Assembly: GCF_002099425.1 (NCBI RefSeq)
Contig: NW_018343955.1
Span: 17,216,501-17,280,500 of the forward strand
DNA length: 64,000 nucleotides
From: Phascolarctos cinereus
Taxonomy: Eukaryota > Chordata > Mammalia > Diprotodontia > Phascolarctidae
Direction of reading: 5' to 3'
Notes under the pieces: model-generated
What the model was told of the DNA's origin: nothing
The model's input: the letters and a program-made list of their open reading frames with translations, nothing else
The model's database searches: none
Translations under genes and position numbers: made by a program
In this document: piece by piece, positions 19,933-30,065 of the stretch
Layout of the letters: each line of letters opens with the position of its first letter
Position numbering within the stretch: position 1 is the first letter of the stretch

Positions 19933-21060
19933 GAAAGGGAATATACAATCAGAAAAGTGACAATATAGTTGTTCTAGCAAGCCTTCTTGTTTAGACTGAG
20001 TGTGATACAGAGGCAGTACACTGGGGAGAAGAGAAATATTCCTTACAAATAACTTACGAGCAAAGTTTTCAAATTCTAGAACACCCCTACATCTAACACA
20101 TTTTTCCTTAGTTTTTTTTTCTTAAGGCAGGATAAAATATAGCTGCCTTTAGATCTTAAAGGAAGGACTATATGATTTGTCTCTAGAGTTTCCTCTGGGA
20201 TGGATATACTGACTTTTAAGATGAGTTTTGTGTTAAGATATTTAAACACAAATGACCTTGTGTTAACCTTCAGTTTCCATCAAGTCTGCTTGATGACAGG
20301 AAATACCAAGCAAAGTGGACCATTTCCCTCTTGCTACTGCTAATTTTGTAAAACCATATTAAAAAAATTTACCAAAGAACAAGAAATGTTTTCTTCAGGT
20401 AGGTGCCCAAGGGATAAGGATCAAGGAAGTGTTACTTCCCAGGTGAGAAGTGAAGATGGTATCTTTTGTTAGAAATAAAGAGGCACCTTTGTTTCAACAG
20501 CCTTTCCCCATTCTAAACCTCCAAACATCAGCATTCCAAGACCAGATGACTTCTGGTAAGATTCCATACATCACTTTTAATGAGCGAAGTCCCACATGTA
20601 AATACAAATGGATTGTCTTGTAGTTTATACTTGAATTATTACAAAGAGTTACTTACTTAACTGATATATTTAGACTCCATTTCCCAGAGAGTTTAAATAT
20701 AGTAGTTAATTACCACAAAAAATATTTTTTTCCAGGTGATACTTAGTTGCCTTACATTGCTGGAGATCCCCTTCTGTTCATTTTTGTTTCATTATCCGGG
20801 TTGTCACTCCCTTCTATATTCATCTCAAGAATTTCATGGCCCTCTAATTCTTTGGAACATTCTTCAAAATTCATCACTTCTAGGGAGCTATCATAAGTTA
20901 TTAGACAACCTCTCAAATACCCAGCCCTTCTAGATTAGGCAAAATCTCAATAAATGTAAAGCCTCAGGAACTAACCTATAGCTTCATCAATGACCATCTG
21001 TGCTAGGGGACCATGTTAATGAGATATTACTAAATTAAAGGCTGGCTTACCTACTTTTAA
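19933..21060. other. unassigned sequence
   Basis: No confident assignment. 20760-21060 has a mildly repeat-like character and an 'aataaa' at about 20950, but I do not recognise its family and do not call it. Confidence 0.4.
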
Positions 21061-21099
21061 GTATAAATAAATGAGCTTACCTTTGGAGTCCACAAGGAC

Positions 21100-22510
21100 A
21101 TTGTGATCCTCCACAATGCGGGACACACACACAAGCCCAGGTAAAGAACATAGACTTACACACAGAGGTGAGGTAGAATGGAGAACCATAAAACTGCAAG
21201 AGAAACCAATCAGAAAGCCACTAAGATTGATCCAAGATGTACAAAGGAGAAAGACAAAGGGTCTTCATAAATGTTATAAAGAGGCAACATATATAAGCTA
21301 CACAAATAAGAAAAACAGTTCAAAAATTATGTGAAAGCATGAGAAACATCTAAAATTAAAAATGAGCCAGAGCGAAAGTGTTAATACAATTGAAAATGCT
21401 ATAGAGTAAGTCAGCTAAAGTACCAGCAGCAACAGAGACAAAGAAACAGCAGGCAATTACAAGAAGATAACAAGATAAAAAAATAATTTAGAGAAATTTT
21501 TTTAAATCATGTAAGAATTGTGATGCTAAAAAATTTGAACAGGGAATGATGAAAATAACCAACAAAGAGAACAAGACAGTCAACAGCAAACTTACTGTAT
21601 TGAAAAATGGAATTGCACAAAACACAGAGTAGCTAGATGTATAGGCTTTTTAAAAAAAGTGAATTATCTAATCTTTGGGAAACATGCTGAAGCAAATAAC
21701 AGATCTGAGTGACAAATCACAATTTAGCAATCTCAGGATAACTGACATTCCAGGGAACTTAGAGAAACAAAGTAACCCAGACACTATACTTCAAGAAAAC
21801 AGCAAAGAAAATTGTCCCAAATTGGCTAAAATAATCAGTGTGGTGCAAAGAGAAAGAATCCAGGAAATACTAACAAGGTAGGTATCAAAATTCAACATGC
21901 TTAGACATAAAAATTCAATACTACAATATATAATATATATGTATTATACATATATATATTACAGAAAAATACAAGTTTTTAGAAGTGAAGACAATTTAGC
22001 AAGAAAGAATAATCAGAATCATAACAGACTTTTTAAAAGAAGGCAAGGAACACATGAAGAAATCAAAACATAACATTTATAAAATGTTTAGCAGACATGA
22101 GCTAAGTAATTGTCTTCCCAACAAAACTAAGAATGCTCTGTGAAGTCAGGAGACGGACTTTCAAAAAGCAAACAGATGGAAAAGTTTACAGAGAGACATC
22201 CACTTCATAAAGTGTTCCAAAAAGAAATAATTCTTCTAAGCAAAAATAACTAGGTAAAATAATGAAGATAAAAATGATAATAAAATATGAAAACTTTCCT
22301 AGTACTGTATTGGTTAAATCACTAAAGTATTCAGAAGGATGTTTCTGAGAAACAGAGGGGGTGGGGTGGGGAAGGGAAAAAAGAGGAGATGAGCCAGCAA
22401 TATCACTATTAGGTTTGTTTCCCAAAGAGATCTGGGAAAAGGAAAAGAATCTATATATTCTAAAATATGTATAGCAGCTCTCTTTAATACTGGAAATTGA
22501 GGAGCTGGAG
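21100..22510 (+). mobile_element. L1/HAL1-like relic: ORF1 part plus ORF2 C-terminal scrap
   Basis: The frame 21675-21881 encodes SQFSNLRITDIPGN then ENCPKL, matching the L1 ORF1 RNA-binding region (N-RIIG-PE and EE-CPEL types). Upstream sequence (21116-21334, basic and glutamine-rich) could be the ORF1 N-terminal part. At 22385-22505 the text 'ccagcaatatcactattagg' followed by 'cccaaagagatctggga' is the L1 ORF2 C-terminal segment seen again at 42.9 kb. Middle portions are unassigned, so this may be one internally deleted element or two. Confidence 0.6.
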
Positions 22511-22514
22511 TGTC

Positions 22515-22715
22515 TCATCCATTGAACAGAAGAAGGCCAGTATCACTAGATCTAATTGCATGTGGTAGGAAGTAAGGTGTAAAAGTCAGGTAGGGAACGG
22601 CAGCTAGTTTATGAAGGACTTTGAACACAAAACAGATAATTTTGTGTTTGATTCTGGAGGTGATAGGAAGCTACTGCAATTTATTGAGTATGGGAGTGAT
22701 ATGGTCAGATGTGTA
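22515..22715 (-). repeat. L2 LINE fragment
   Basis: On plus: 'aagaaggccagtatcactag', 'tatgaaggactttgaacac', 'tctggaggtgataggaagct', 'gtgatatggtcagatgtg', which is antisense L2 ORF2 sequence. Confidence 0.8.
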
Positions 22716-22897
22716 ATCAATGGACATCTGCTTTGTTCTCAATTCCTTACTACCACAAAAAAGTGGTGTTATGAATATTTTGGTGTATATGGGACTTTTC
22801 TTTCTGCTCTGATCTCTTTGGGGTATATTCCAAACAATGGATGTGGGTCAAAGGGCATGTTCATTTTAAGCATTTGTTTTTAGCACAATTCCAAATA
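22716..22897 (-). mobile_element. L1 ORF2 C-terminal fragment
   Basis: On plus: 'tctgatctctttggggtata', then 'ggatgtgggtcaaagggcat' and 'tagcacaattccaaatag', the complement of the L1 ORF2 segment encoding the DPAIPLLG-type motif. It sits between two L2 pieces. Confidence 0.65.
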
Positions 22898-23010
22898 GAG
22901 GATTTTGTATTTTATGCTGGAGGTGATAGAGAGCCACTGGAGTTTATTGAGTAAGGGGTAACTTGATCAGATCTGCACTTTAGGAAAATCAAATTGGTGG
23001 TTGAATGGAG
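22898..23010 (-). repeat. L2 LINE fragment, left arm of a hairpin
   Basis: Antisense L2 ORF2 text ('gctggaggtgatagagagcc', 'actggagtttattgagtaag'). 22898-22978 is the reverse complement, with mismatches, of 23011-23093. Confidence 0.85.
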
Positions 23011-23180
23011 GATGCAGATCTGACCAGGTTACCCCCCACTCAGTAAATTCCAGTGGCTCCCTATCACCTCCAGGATCAAATACAAAATCTTCTGTTTGGT
23101 ATTCAACATTCTTCATAAACTAGCCCCTCTCTCCTACTTTTACAATCTTCTTATGCCTTATTCTCCTCTGTTCTATCTTC
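23011..23180 (+). repeat. L2 LINE fragment, right arm of a hairpin
   Basis: Sense L2: 'gatctgaccaggttaccccc', 'tccagtggctccctatcacc', 'ttctgtttggtattcaacat', 'cttcataaactagcccctc'. The same L2 region as the neighbouring antisense fragment. Confidence 0.85.
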
Positions 23181-23182
23181 TC

Positions 23183-23390
23183 AAGATCCATTTGGATCCT
23201 GACTATCACTTACTGTATTAGCTACCCCTCCCAGGTTTTTGTCATCTGCAAATCCAGTTAGAATACAATCTGCAACTTTATCCAAGTTATTGGAAAAAAA
23301 TGTTAAGCAGCACGAGATCAAGTACAGATCTCTGGAGAATTTCAGTGGACTCTGGCTACACTGATGCTAAACCTTTAACAGCTATTCTTT
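23183..23390 (-). mobile_element. CR1/L3 LINE ORF fragment
   Basis: On plus: 'agatccatttggatcctgac', 'gtcatctgcaaatccagtta', 'ccaagttattggaaaaaaat', 'gatctctggagaatttcagt', the complement of a CR1/L3 reverse-transcriptase region. Confidence 0.85.
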
Positions 23391-23627
23391 GGGATTTTGT
23401 AGAGAAGAGAAATGGATACATAGCTCAGCAGTTATCTCCTCTGTTGTTGCTTTTGGGGGGGAGGAACATTCTCTGACTTTTGCATATTAGGGGTGGGATA
23501 TTTTCAAGATATCTTGAGAATCGATTCCAAAATGCATTTTAAATTGTATCGCCATGACCATCGATTTCTTCTGCATAGTCTGGTCTCTTGACAACTTCAT
23601 CTTCTGAAGTGCCATTGCCATTTTTCA

Positions 23628-24060
23628 GAATCACATGATCTCAAGTGCAGAAGGAATCTGAGCTTACCTAGTGTGACCTTGATGTGAATTGGAATTCCCT
23701 CTACAACATTCCAAACAGTCAACTTGCCTCCACTCGAATACCTCAAGTGATTGGAAAGCTTCACTACCTTATAAGGCAGCTCGTTCTATTTCTGGACCTT
23801 CTTATTGTTAAGAAGCCTTTCCTTATATTGAGCTGAAATCTAGCTCACTGATACTTCTGTGGCTGCTTCTCATTCTGCTACCTTGCTTGAGCTGAGCAGA
23901 ACAATCTAAACCTTCTTATACATGAAAGTCTCTCAAATACTTGGAAAAAAAAAATATCATGCTCCTGTAAGTCTTCTCTTAACCAGACTAAATGTTTCCA
24001 GTTTGTTCAACTGCTCCTTATGACATGGTCAACAATCCTGTTACCAGGATGTAATGCAAG
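23628..24060 (-). mobile_element. CR1/L3 LINE 3' end
   Basis: The minus strand encodes the CR1 C-terminal block (a KRRL-like start, EER/WN-LP region) and ends in the typical tail; on plus the tail is 'agaatcacatgatctcaag'. Further on plus: 'taaggcagctcgttctattt', 'ttgttaagaagcctttcctt', 'gagctgaaatctagctcact', 'aaatgtttccagtttgttca'. Confidence 0.88.
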
Positions 24061-24094
24061 TAGAAGAAGGAGGAATCATTCAAGTGACGGGAAA

Positions 24095-24370
24095 ATAGTT
24101 GCATTGAATATCAATGCAAAAGTTTGATATGCAAGATATATCAAGAAGTGGTGCGAATATATGAGACCAAGAGCTATCTACTAGTAGATAAGTGGACATA
24201 ACACATAAATAGTTATCAAGAAGAACTGCAAATTGTAAATAACTACATGAAAATATCCTCCAAAACACTAATACAAGAAATTCAAATTAAATAACTCCAA
24301 GGTTTCACCTTACAACCTGAAAAATTGACAAAAACCAAAAACAAGATATAAAATCACCCAACAGATTTGT
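24095..24370 (+). mobile_element. L1 ORF2 3' fragment
   Basis: Diverged but collinear with the L1 ORF2 C-terminal part at 42.5 kb: 'atatatcaagaagtggtgcg', 'ctagtagataagtggacat', 'actacatgaaaatatcctcc', 'gaaattcaaattaaataact', 'aggtttcaccttacaacct'. Confidence 0.65.
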
Positions 24371-24960
24371 TCAATATAGTACATATTGGTCTTCTTTCTG
24401 AGGTCATATTGAAATGGTCTCATGATCATCTGGTTAACAAGAACACACCAATTGATTTAAAGATCATTTTCAACATTTGTGCATTTTGGTTTGGTTTGGT
24501 TTAGGGGGTAGAAGTAGGTTGAGAATTTCTGTTGTTCCTTCAGCATTAGTTTTGTTTATTTTGTTTGTTTTTTTGAGAAGCATGCTGCTTGTGGTCTTTC
24601 ACTGCTGTCTTCTATAAAATTTGGTAATTAGGTTTGTGTTTGGTAACTAGTATGGTACTTAGCTACTATGTCTCTTTCCTTTGGCAAGAAAATTAAATGT
24701 TTGCCAAGTGAGGTAGTTTCTGAGCTGTTTTAGGAATGTGAAGGGCAGATTAAAAGGGTAGGAAGAAAGTAAAAACTTTGCATCAGTGATGCTATATGGT
24801 TAAGCAGGGGTCAGGAGAGTCAGGGCTTATCAAAGTCTTAGTAGCAATTTTTTTAGTACCTCTCCTTATATCCATGTTAGCATATAAACCGAAGTGATCT
24901 TCATAGTGATCTGTTGGCTTATATTTAGCATGACCACTACAAGGTGAGATGTCTCATTGT
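24371..24960. other. unassigned sequence
   Basis: No recognised repeat or gene. Contains a short (TTTGG)n run near 24487. Confidence 0.4.
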
Positions 24961-24962
24961 TC

Positions 24963-25047
24963 CATTAATGGATCAATTCCTTGATCAATAAGCACTTATT
25001 AAGTGATTACTGTATGCCAGGCATGTGCTAAGAGCTGGGGTCTATTT
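24963..25047 (-). repeat. L2 LINE 3' end
   Basis: On plus: 'aataagcacttattaagtga', 'tgtatgccaggcatgtgcta', 'agagctgggg'. Confidence 0.88.
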
Positions 25048-25197
25048 CCATTTTGACCATTAACAGGACAGGCTGGGGGGTGGGGAGGTTGATTTTTAAC
25101 ACCCCTAATAGGAAAATCACTTAAACTGTAAGTTCAAGCTTCTGGAACAAAACCACCAAATAAGACCTAAACCCCCGGTATAGCACCTACTCCTTTT

Positions 25198-25405
25198 CCA
25201 GATGGTATAGTGAATAGAGTACGGTACCTTGAGTCAGGGAGATCTGACTTCAAACCCCGCCTCAGTTACATATTGGTTGTGTGACCCTGGGAAAGTCACT
25301 TAATATCTGTCTCAGTTTCTGTATCTGCCCCAGAATTGTTGTGAAGACAAAATGAGATTTTTGTAAATGACTTCTTAAACTTTGAAGAGCTATATAATTG
25401 CTCAC
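25198..25405 (+). repeat. MIR-type SINE
   Basis: 'agatggtatagtgaatagag', 'gacttcaaaccccgcctcag', 'tgtgtgaccctgggaaagtc', 'gaattgttgtgaagacaaaa'. Sense orientation, nearly full length. Confidence 0.85.
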
Positions 25406-25576
25406 TCTTATCATCTTAGGTGATTTGCTGCCACATGCACTCTGCCTGAGACAATCTGGACCACTCAATGTCCACTTTAAACAACTAGGCCTTTCCTATT
25501 GCTGTATTTTTGCTCGTGGGGTTTCCTGTACCTGAAAAACCTTTCACCTCCATCTGTACCTTTTGATGTTATTACC

Positions 25577-25838
25577 ACAGCCAAGTGTCACAGTAAAGAG
25601 AAGGCCGGGCCTGGAGTCAGGAAGACCCTTTTTCCTGAGTTCAAATCTGGCCTCAGACATTTACTAGCCATGTGACCCTGGGCGAGTCATTTAAGCCTGT
25701 TTGCCTCAGTTCCTCATCTGTAAAATGAGCTGAAGAAGGAAATGGCAAACCACTCCAGTATCTTTGCCAACAAAACCTCAAATAGGCTTACAAAGAGTCA
25801 GACACAACTGAAAAATAACTGAACAACAATAACAACTA
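25577..25838 (+). repeat. tRNA-derived SINE with RTE-type 3' tail
   Basis: 'gggcctggagtcaggaagac', 'gagttcaaatctggcctcag', 'ctagccatgtgaccctgggc', 'gaaggaaatggcaaaccact', 'agagtcagacacaactgaaa', 'aacaacaataacaac'. The head is degraded, the 3' tail well kept. Confidence 0.92.
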
Positions 25839-25934
25839 TTCTTTGAGATCCAACTTCAATTCCACTTCCTCCATGAAGCCATCTCAGATCTCTCCATTGA
25901 AAATCGCCTTTTATTGCTCTGACTTTGGCAGAGT

Positions 25935-25947
25935 TTGTGTGTGTGTG

Positions 25948-25980
<33 letters not shown>
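25935..25980. repeat. (GT)n microsatellite
   Basis: About 22 GT units with one TT interruption. Confidence 0.97.
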
Positions 25981-25982
<2 letters not shown>

Positions 25983-26219
25983 ATATTGTTTTCCATGATA
26001 GTTCCCATAATGTTATTTATTTGTGAATGTAGCATACTCCCAATCACCCTACTAGGTTGTAGCTTTCAAAAGCAATGACCGGACTTGATTATCTTTTCAT
26101 CATACATAGCTCATGCCTTATAAGGAACTTGATAAATGTTTATTGAATGGATGAATGAATATTACACACTTGGAGAACAATACAGTACAGGCTAATCAAG
26201 TGCTGAATTGTGTGGCAGA

Positions 26220-26410
26220 GACAATACAAGAATAGGATTTCAGAGACTGTGGGCTCCAGGTCAGGAAGACAATGGAGGAGTGGGATGGAAGCTGGGCCTT
26301 GAAATATGGCTTAGTATTTGGTGAGAATAGGGTAGGTTGGAGGGAGTAGAGCACATTCCAGATACCTGAGCAAAGGCTCCAAGGTGCACACATGAGAAAT
26401 GTGTTCAGGG
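26220..26410 (-). repeat. L2 LINE fragment
   Basis: On plus: 'gaagctgggccttgaaatat', 'gagcacattccagatacctg', 'agcaaaggctccaaggtgca', which is antisense L2. Confidence 0.75.
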
Positions 26411-26414
26411 GACC

Positions 26415-26720
26415 ATAAGCCTTGGTTTTGAGTCCTTATTGATTTGATGAAACCATAGGTAAGTCATTTAAACTCTTTGAACCTTACTTTTCTCATATTT
26501 AAATTGGATATACCATATATTCTTTGAGTTTCAGTTCCCTTATTCTGTAAAATGGCAATCATGATACTCCTACAAAGTATTCTGTCAACCTGCATCACAA
26601 AAGAGGAAACTAAGATCCATGAAAGAAAGTGACTTCAGAAATTGAAATCCCTAAAGGAAAAATGACTTGACCAAGGTCACACCGTGACAAAGCAGAGCAC
26701 GTAGAAGAGAGCATGAGCTA
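26415..26720. repeat. MIR fragments, two sense then one antisense
   Basis: Sense pieces at 26415-26510 and 26515-26580 ('gtttcagttcccttattctg'), then an antisense piece at 26590-26720 ('aggaaactaagatccatgaa', 'gaccaaggtcacaccgtgac'). Confidence 0.65.
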
Positions 26721-27235
26721 GAACCTAATATTACTGAGTCCTAGTTTAACATTGTTTCCTTTGTACCCCAGCAATGTTATTTCTTCACAGTTTCTGGCTT
26801 ACTCTGGCTTTCTTAACCATTCTTGGCTTTTCCTGACACTGTACACTCATACCAGTCTCCCTGTTCCTCCTTCCTGTTCCCATACACTGAACCCAGCTGG
26901 CACCTCCCCAGTTCCAGCATTTGCTCTCTTATTTGGCCTGAAGACTCCACCCTTTCTGATTCCTTTCTTTCATCTACAGGCCAGATCCCAAAATCTGGGA
27001 ATGGGATCTCAGAAACAAGTTGAAAGTTGCTTTTCTGTTTCTGGTTCTTCTATCCAATAGTTACCCCAAAGCCACTCACAGCCCCAGCTATTTTTTTGGA
27101 CCTGGATTCTCAACCCTTTCCTGGCCAATGTCAGTCACAACCATAGATAAAAGTCCATTGGGTAGGGCTGGGGAACATTAACAGGGTGCCTAGAGCTGGA
27201 GAATTGCTGGGCCTATGGTTTCAAACATCTTCATA
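26721..27235. other. unassigned sequence
   Basis: Slightly more GC-rich than its surroundings. Two overlapping plus-strand frames (26752-27060 and 26823-27023) are Pro/Ser/Phe-rich with no domain. I do not support a gene. Confidence 0.45.
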
Positions 27236-27290
27236 GCCCCGTCATGCTAAATAAAATAGGCACTTGATAAATATTTGTTTAACTAAAGCA
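27236..27290 (+). repeat. L2 LINE extreme 3' end
   Basis: 'aataggcacttgataaatat' then 'ttgtttaac', the last bases of an L2. Confidence 0.65.
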
Positions 27291-27631
27291 TGGAAGAAGG
27301 CATAAAGGAGAAAAAGAGCTTTAGAACCTAGATTCAGAATGCCTCTGCACAGTCTGTCTTGCATAGTATACAGGAATTTGGTAACTTTTTTTTCATAATA
27401 ACAGGGGTAGGGAGGGAAGAAAAAAAGGGAAAAAAAGAAAATTATGCAATTATTATATGTTTAAAAGGAATAGATATAAGAATAAAAGGAATATATAATA
27501 GATTGGTAGTTTCATATACAATCAACTTTTTATTATACTATGTTATAGACATTCTTGTTTTATTTCATGAATTAAAAATAAAATAAATAAAATTTTAAAA
27601 AATTAATAGATAAAAACACACATCTCTAAGG

Positions 27632-27820
27632 CAAGGTCTCTTAACCTGGGGTCTGGGAAATTTTTAAAACAACATTTTGATATCTTTCTCAAGAAAATTG
27701 GTTTCCTTTGTAATCCTATATATTTTATTTTATGCATTTAAAGACATTAATCTGAAGAGTTCATAGGCCTCAACAGACTGCCAAAGGGGTCTAAGACAAA
27801 AAAAGGTTCAAAACCCTTTC
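27632..27820 (-). mobile_element. hAT (Charlie-like) DNA element, second copy
   Basis: Opposite orientation to the 13.9 kb copy: 'aggtctcttaacctggggtc', 'ggtttcctttgtaatcctat', 'attttatgcatttaaagac', 'gagttcataggcctcaacag', 'actgccaaaggggtctaaga', 'aaaaggttcaaaaccctt'. Terminal inverted repeats around 'cttaacct' and 'ggttcaaa'. Non-coding. Confidence 0.85.
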
Positions 27821-28504
27821 TCTGTTGTGATGATACTTAGCCTTTCCCCTGAAAGTCACCATATATTTAAAGATAATTCATCAAGATAATTTTTTTTGTC
27901 TCATTAATAGGAATACCAAGATGCCAGTACTGTACAGCTAATCCAAAGAAGGTAATAAAAATAAGTCAGCATTTGAGACAACCCAAGTCTCCCTGGGCAA
28001 TACAGCAAACCACACATTCCCATTTCCTCCTCAAATATCACACCTGCTATGAAGAATTTACATAATGGCCTTCCTCTGAAGAGCCTACAATGCTCCCTAA
28101 GGTTATTAAGTCCTTAGCCTGAGGCAACTTACAGGAGTTGATACAAAGTGAAGTCAGTAAATACAATGGGGAAAACAATACACACAATGACCATAACAAT
28201 GGAAATGGAAAGAATAACAACAACTAAACAATAGAACCTGAGTCCTTTGAAATGAAAATGACCAAACTTGACCCCAAAAAAAGATATAGGAGAAGGCTTT
28301 CCTTCCTTCCAGTGGATGGGGTACTATGAGCATGGAATATTGCATAGAATTAAATTTTGGGGGGTGTAATTTTGCTGAGCTATTTCCCTCTCACCTCTTA
28401 CTTGTTCTGTATTGTAATTTTTTGGGAAGACAAGGAATGGGATACATTTGGGAAATGTGAGTGATATAAAAACATGATATCTTTAGGGGGTGGGTGTGTT
28501 GCCA

Positions 28505-28706
28505 CATGAGTTTGTCTAACTGGCCTGGAGGCCATATGTGGCCCTTTAGGTTGTCAAATTTGGCCCTTTGACTGAATCCAAACTTCACAGAACAAATCCC
28601 TTTAGTAAAAAAATTTGTTCTGTAAAACTTGGACTTAGTCAAAAGGCCACACCCAAGGACCTAGAGGGACACATGTGGCCTCCAGGCAACAGGTTCCCCA
28701 CTCCTG
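28505..28706. mobile_element. palindromic hAT MITE, long form
   Basis: About 200 bases that are nearly a perfect inverted repeat. The left half ('ggaggccatatgtggccctt', 'ctttgactgaatccaaactt', 'acagaacaaatcccttta') mirrors the right half ('aaatttgttctgtaaaactt', 'ggacttagtcaaaaggccac', 'acacatgtggcctccaggca'), ending 'ggttccccactcctg'. Overlapping frames on the two strands translate to look-alike peptides (a KICSVKLG-type core) only because of the palindrome. Related to 12619-12731. No clear target duplication remains. Confidence 0.9.
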
Positions 28707-28709
28707 ACC

Positions 28710-30060
28710 TTGACCATTCCTCTCCAAGAGAGACTGATTCCTGTCTAAAGGAATGGATGATGATGATGGCTTCTCTGCTTTCCTCAGAGAGGAAGAGAGT
28801 AGACTAAAACCACATCTATCTCTGCCACTATTCCCTAAATAATGCTAGTCTAGGGGAAATGATGTTTTTCTTAGTTTCAGATTGCCTTCTTGGTTGCTAT
28901 CTCTTAAAGAGAGTGGAAAACCTTATGCTTATGTCTACAGGTTTGGTTCTTTCCCACCAAATGATAGTCGCACAAAAAGACAATCAGAAATCACAAATAA
29001 CAAGTAAACTCATTTTTTTAATGAACAGATAACAAACAAAAATCAGAGAAAGTATACACATTAAGATATACCAGAAAATACACAAGTAAATGAGGAAGAC
29101 AGAGTGATAAAGAGAGAGACAAAGAGAAAGACTTTGTTCTGCCCTAGGTGGAAGCTCCTCAGAGTCTCTAGCGAAGAGCTGGAAATCATGAACAAATTGA
29201 GGCATCAGATCCTCTATATGCCTTCCTTTCAAAGTCTTTTCCATCTATGTTTCTATTTCTCTTCAAAGAAGGTCTCTGGGATCACATGTGTCTTCTCCAA
29301 AAGCAAGCAGGAAAAAACAGGTGTCTCCTCCCAAGCTCTCATGCCAATTCTGACCTGGATACAGTCATGTAGCATTACAGCAGCATTCTCTCCAGCAATG
29401 AGGAATGTATTATTCAAATACTCCAGCTCTGAACTAGGATTATATATATCACTAAAATTTAAAGAAGAAATAATAGGAAGTTCCTTTCTTAGTAGCAATA
29501 CTTACTACTAAATAGAAGTTGTAGGAAATAGGACATTTTATCTAATTTTTTTTCAAGAAATACTAATTGAGGAAACAAGAAAAAAAAATACGAGGGCAAA
29601 GGGTTTTTGATATTGTTCTGCCAACTACTCAGCTATTGGTTGTTATCCTATTTATTAGACAGTTTCTGAAGCTCTACCAAGAGCCCATAAGGGCTTGAGT
29701 TAAGCCTTCCACTTAAATAGAATTATTGTGACTAAAGGAGATAATTATCTCCTTTAATGTGAATGGCTATGTAGCTCATACAATTATCACAGCTGCATGA
29801 CAATGCTATTTGCTTTACTTCCTTCCCTTACTCTCTGGTACAGAACACTCACCCCAACCTGTACCTACTCTGTCAGGTGGGGTTAGGGGAAGAAGGGTTC
29901 TGTCAGAGGAGAAGGCCAGTTACTGAGACCATGCAACCACAACTCACTGTCAAAATCCCAGGGGTTACCCTGGTGTAAAGAAATAAACAATTACACTCAC
30001 CTGTAAATTTGAAGTCCACACCAGAATGCCTTACATTTATATAAATCAGTTACAATGATT
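28710..30060. other. unassigned sequence
   Basis: No recognised repeat. Longest frame is 135 codons (29104-29511, plus) with overlapping minus-strand frames. No domain, no sequence I recognise. Confidence 0.45.
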
Positions 30061-30065
30061 AACTG

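Larger units (their letters stand above)
25480..26160 (+). repeat. L2 LINE 3' part split by a SINE and carrying a (GT)n
   Basis: Left piece 25480-25576 ('cctgtacctgaaaaaccttt'). After the SINE at 25577-25838 the L2 resumes: 'gatccaacttcaattccact', 'cctccatgaagccatctcag', a (GT)n at 25935-25980, 'catgccttataaggaacttg', 'ataaatgtttattgaatgga'. The (GT)n has grown inside the L2. Confidence 0.75.

Noticed and set aside
20760-21060. Possible solitary terminal repeat of an old retroelement
   Set aside because: Only an 'aataaa' and a vague sense of repeat-like text. No paired ends, no duplication and no family match, so not called.
22898-23180. Twin priming as the cause of the L2 hairpin
   Set aside because: Both arms cover the same part of L2, whereas twin priming joins different parts of one element.
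28391-28807. Two similar proteins on opposite strands (83 and 79 codons)
   Set aside because: They resemble each other only because the DNA is a palindromic hAT MITE.
29104-29511. 135-codon plus-strand frame
   Set aside because: No recognisable domain, overlapped by minus-strand frames of similar size, no splice or promoter signal; chance is likelier.
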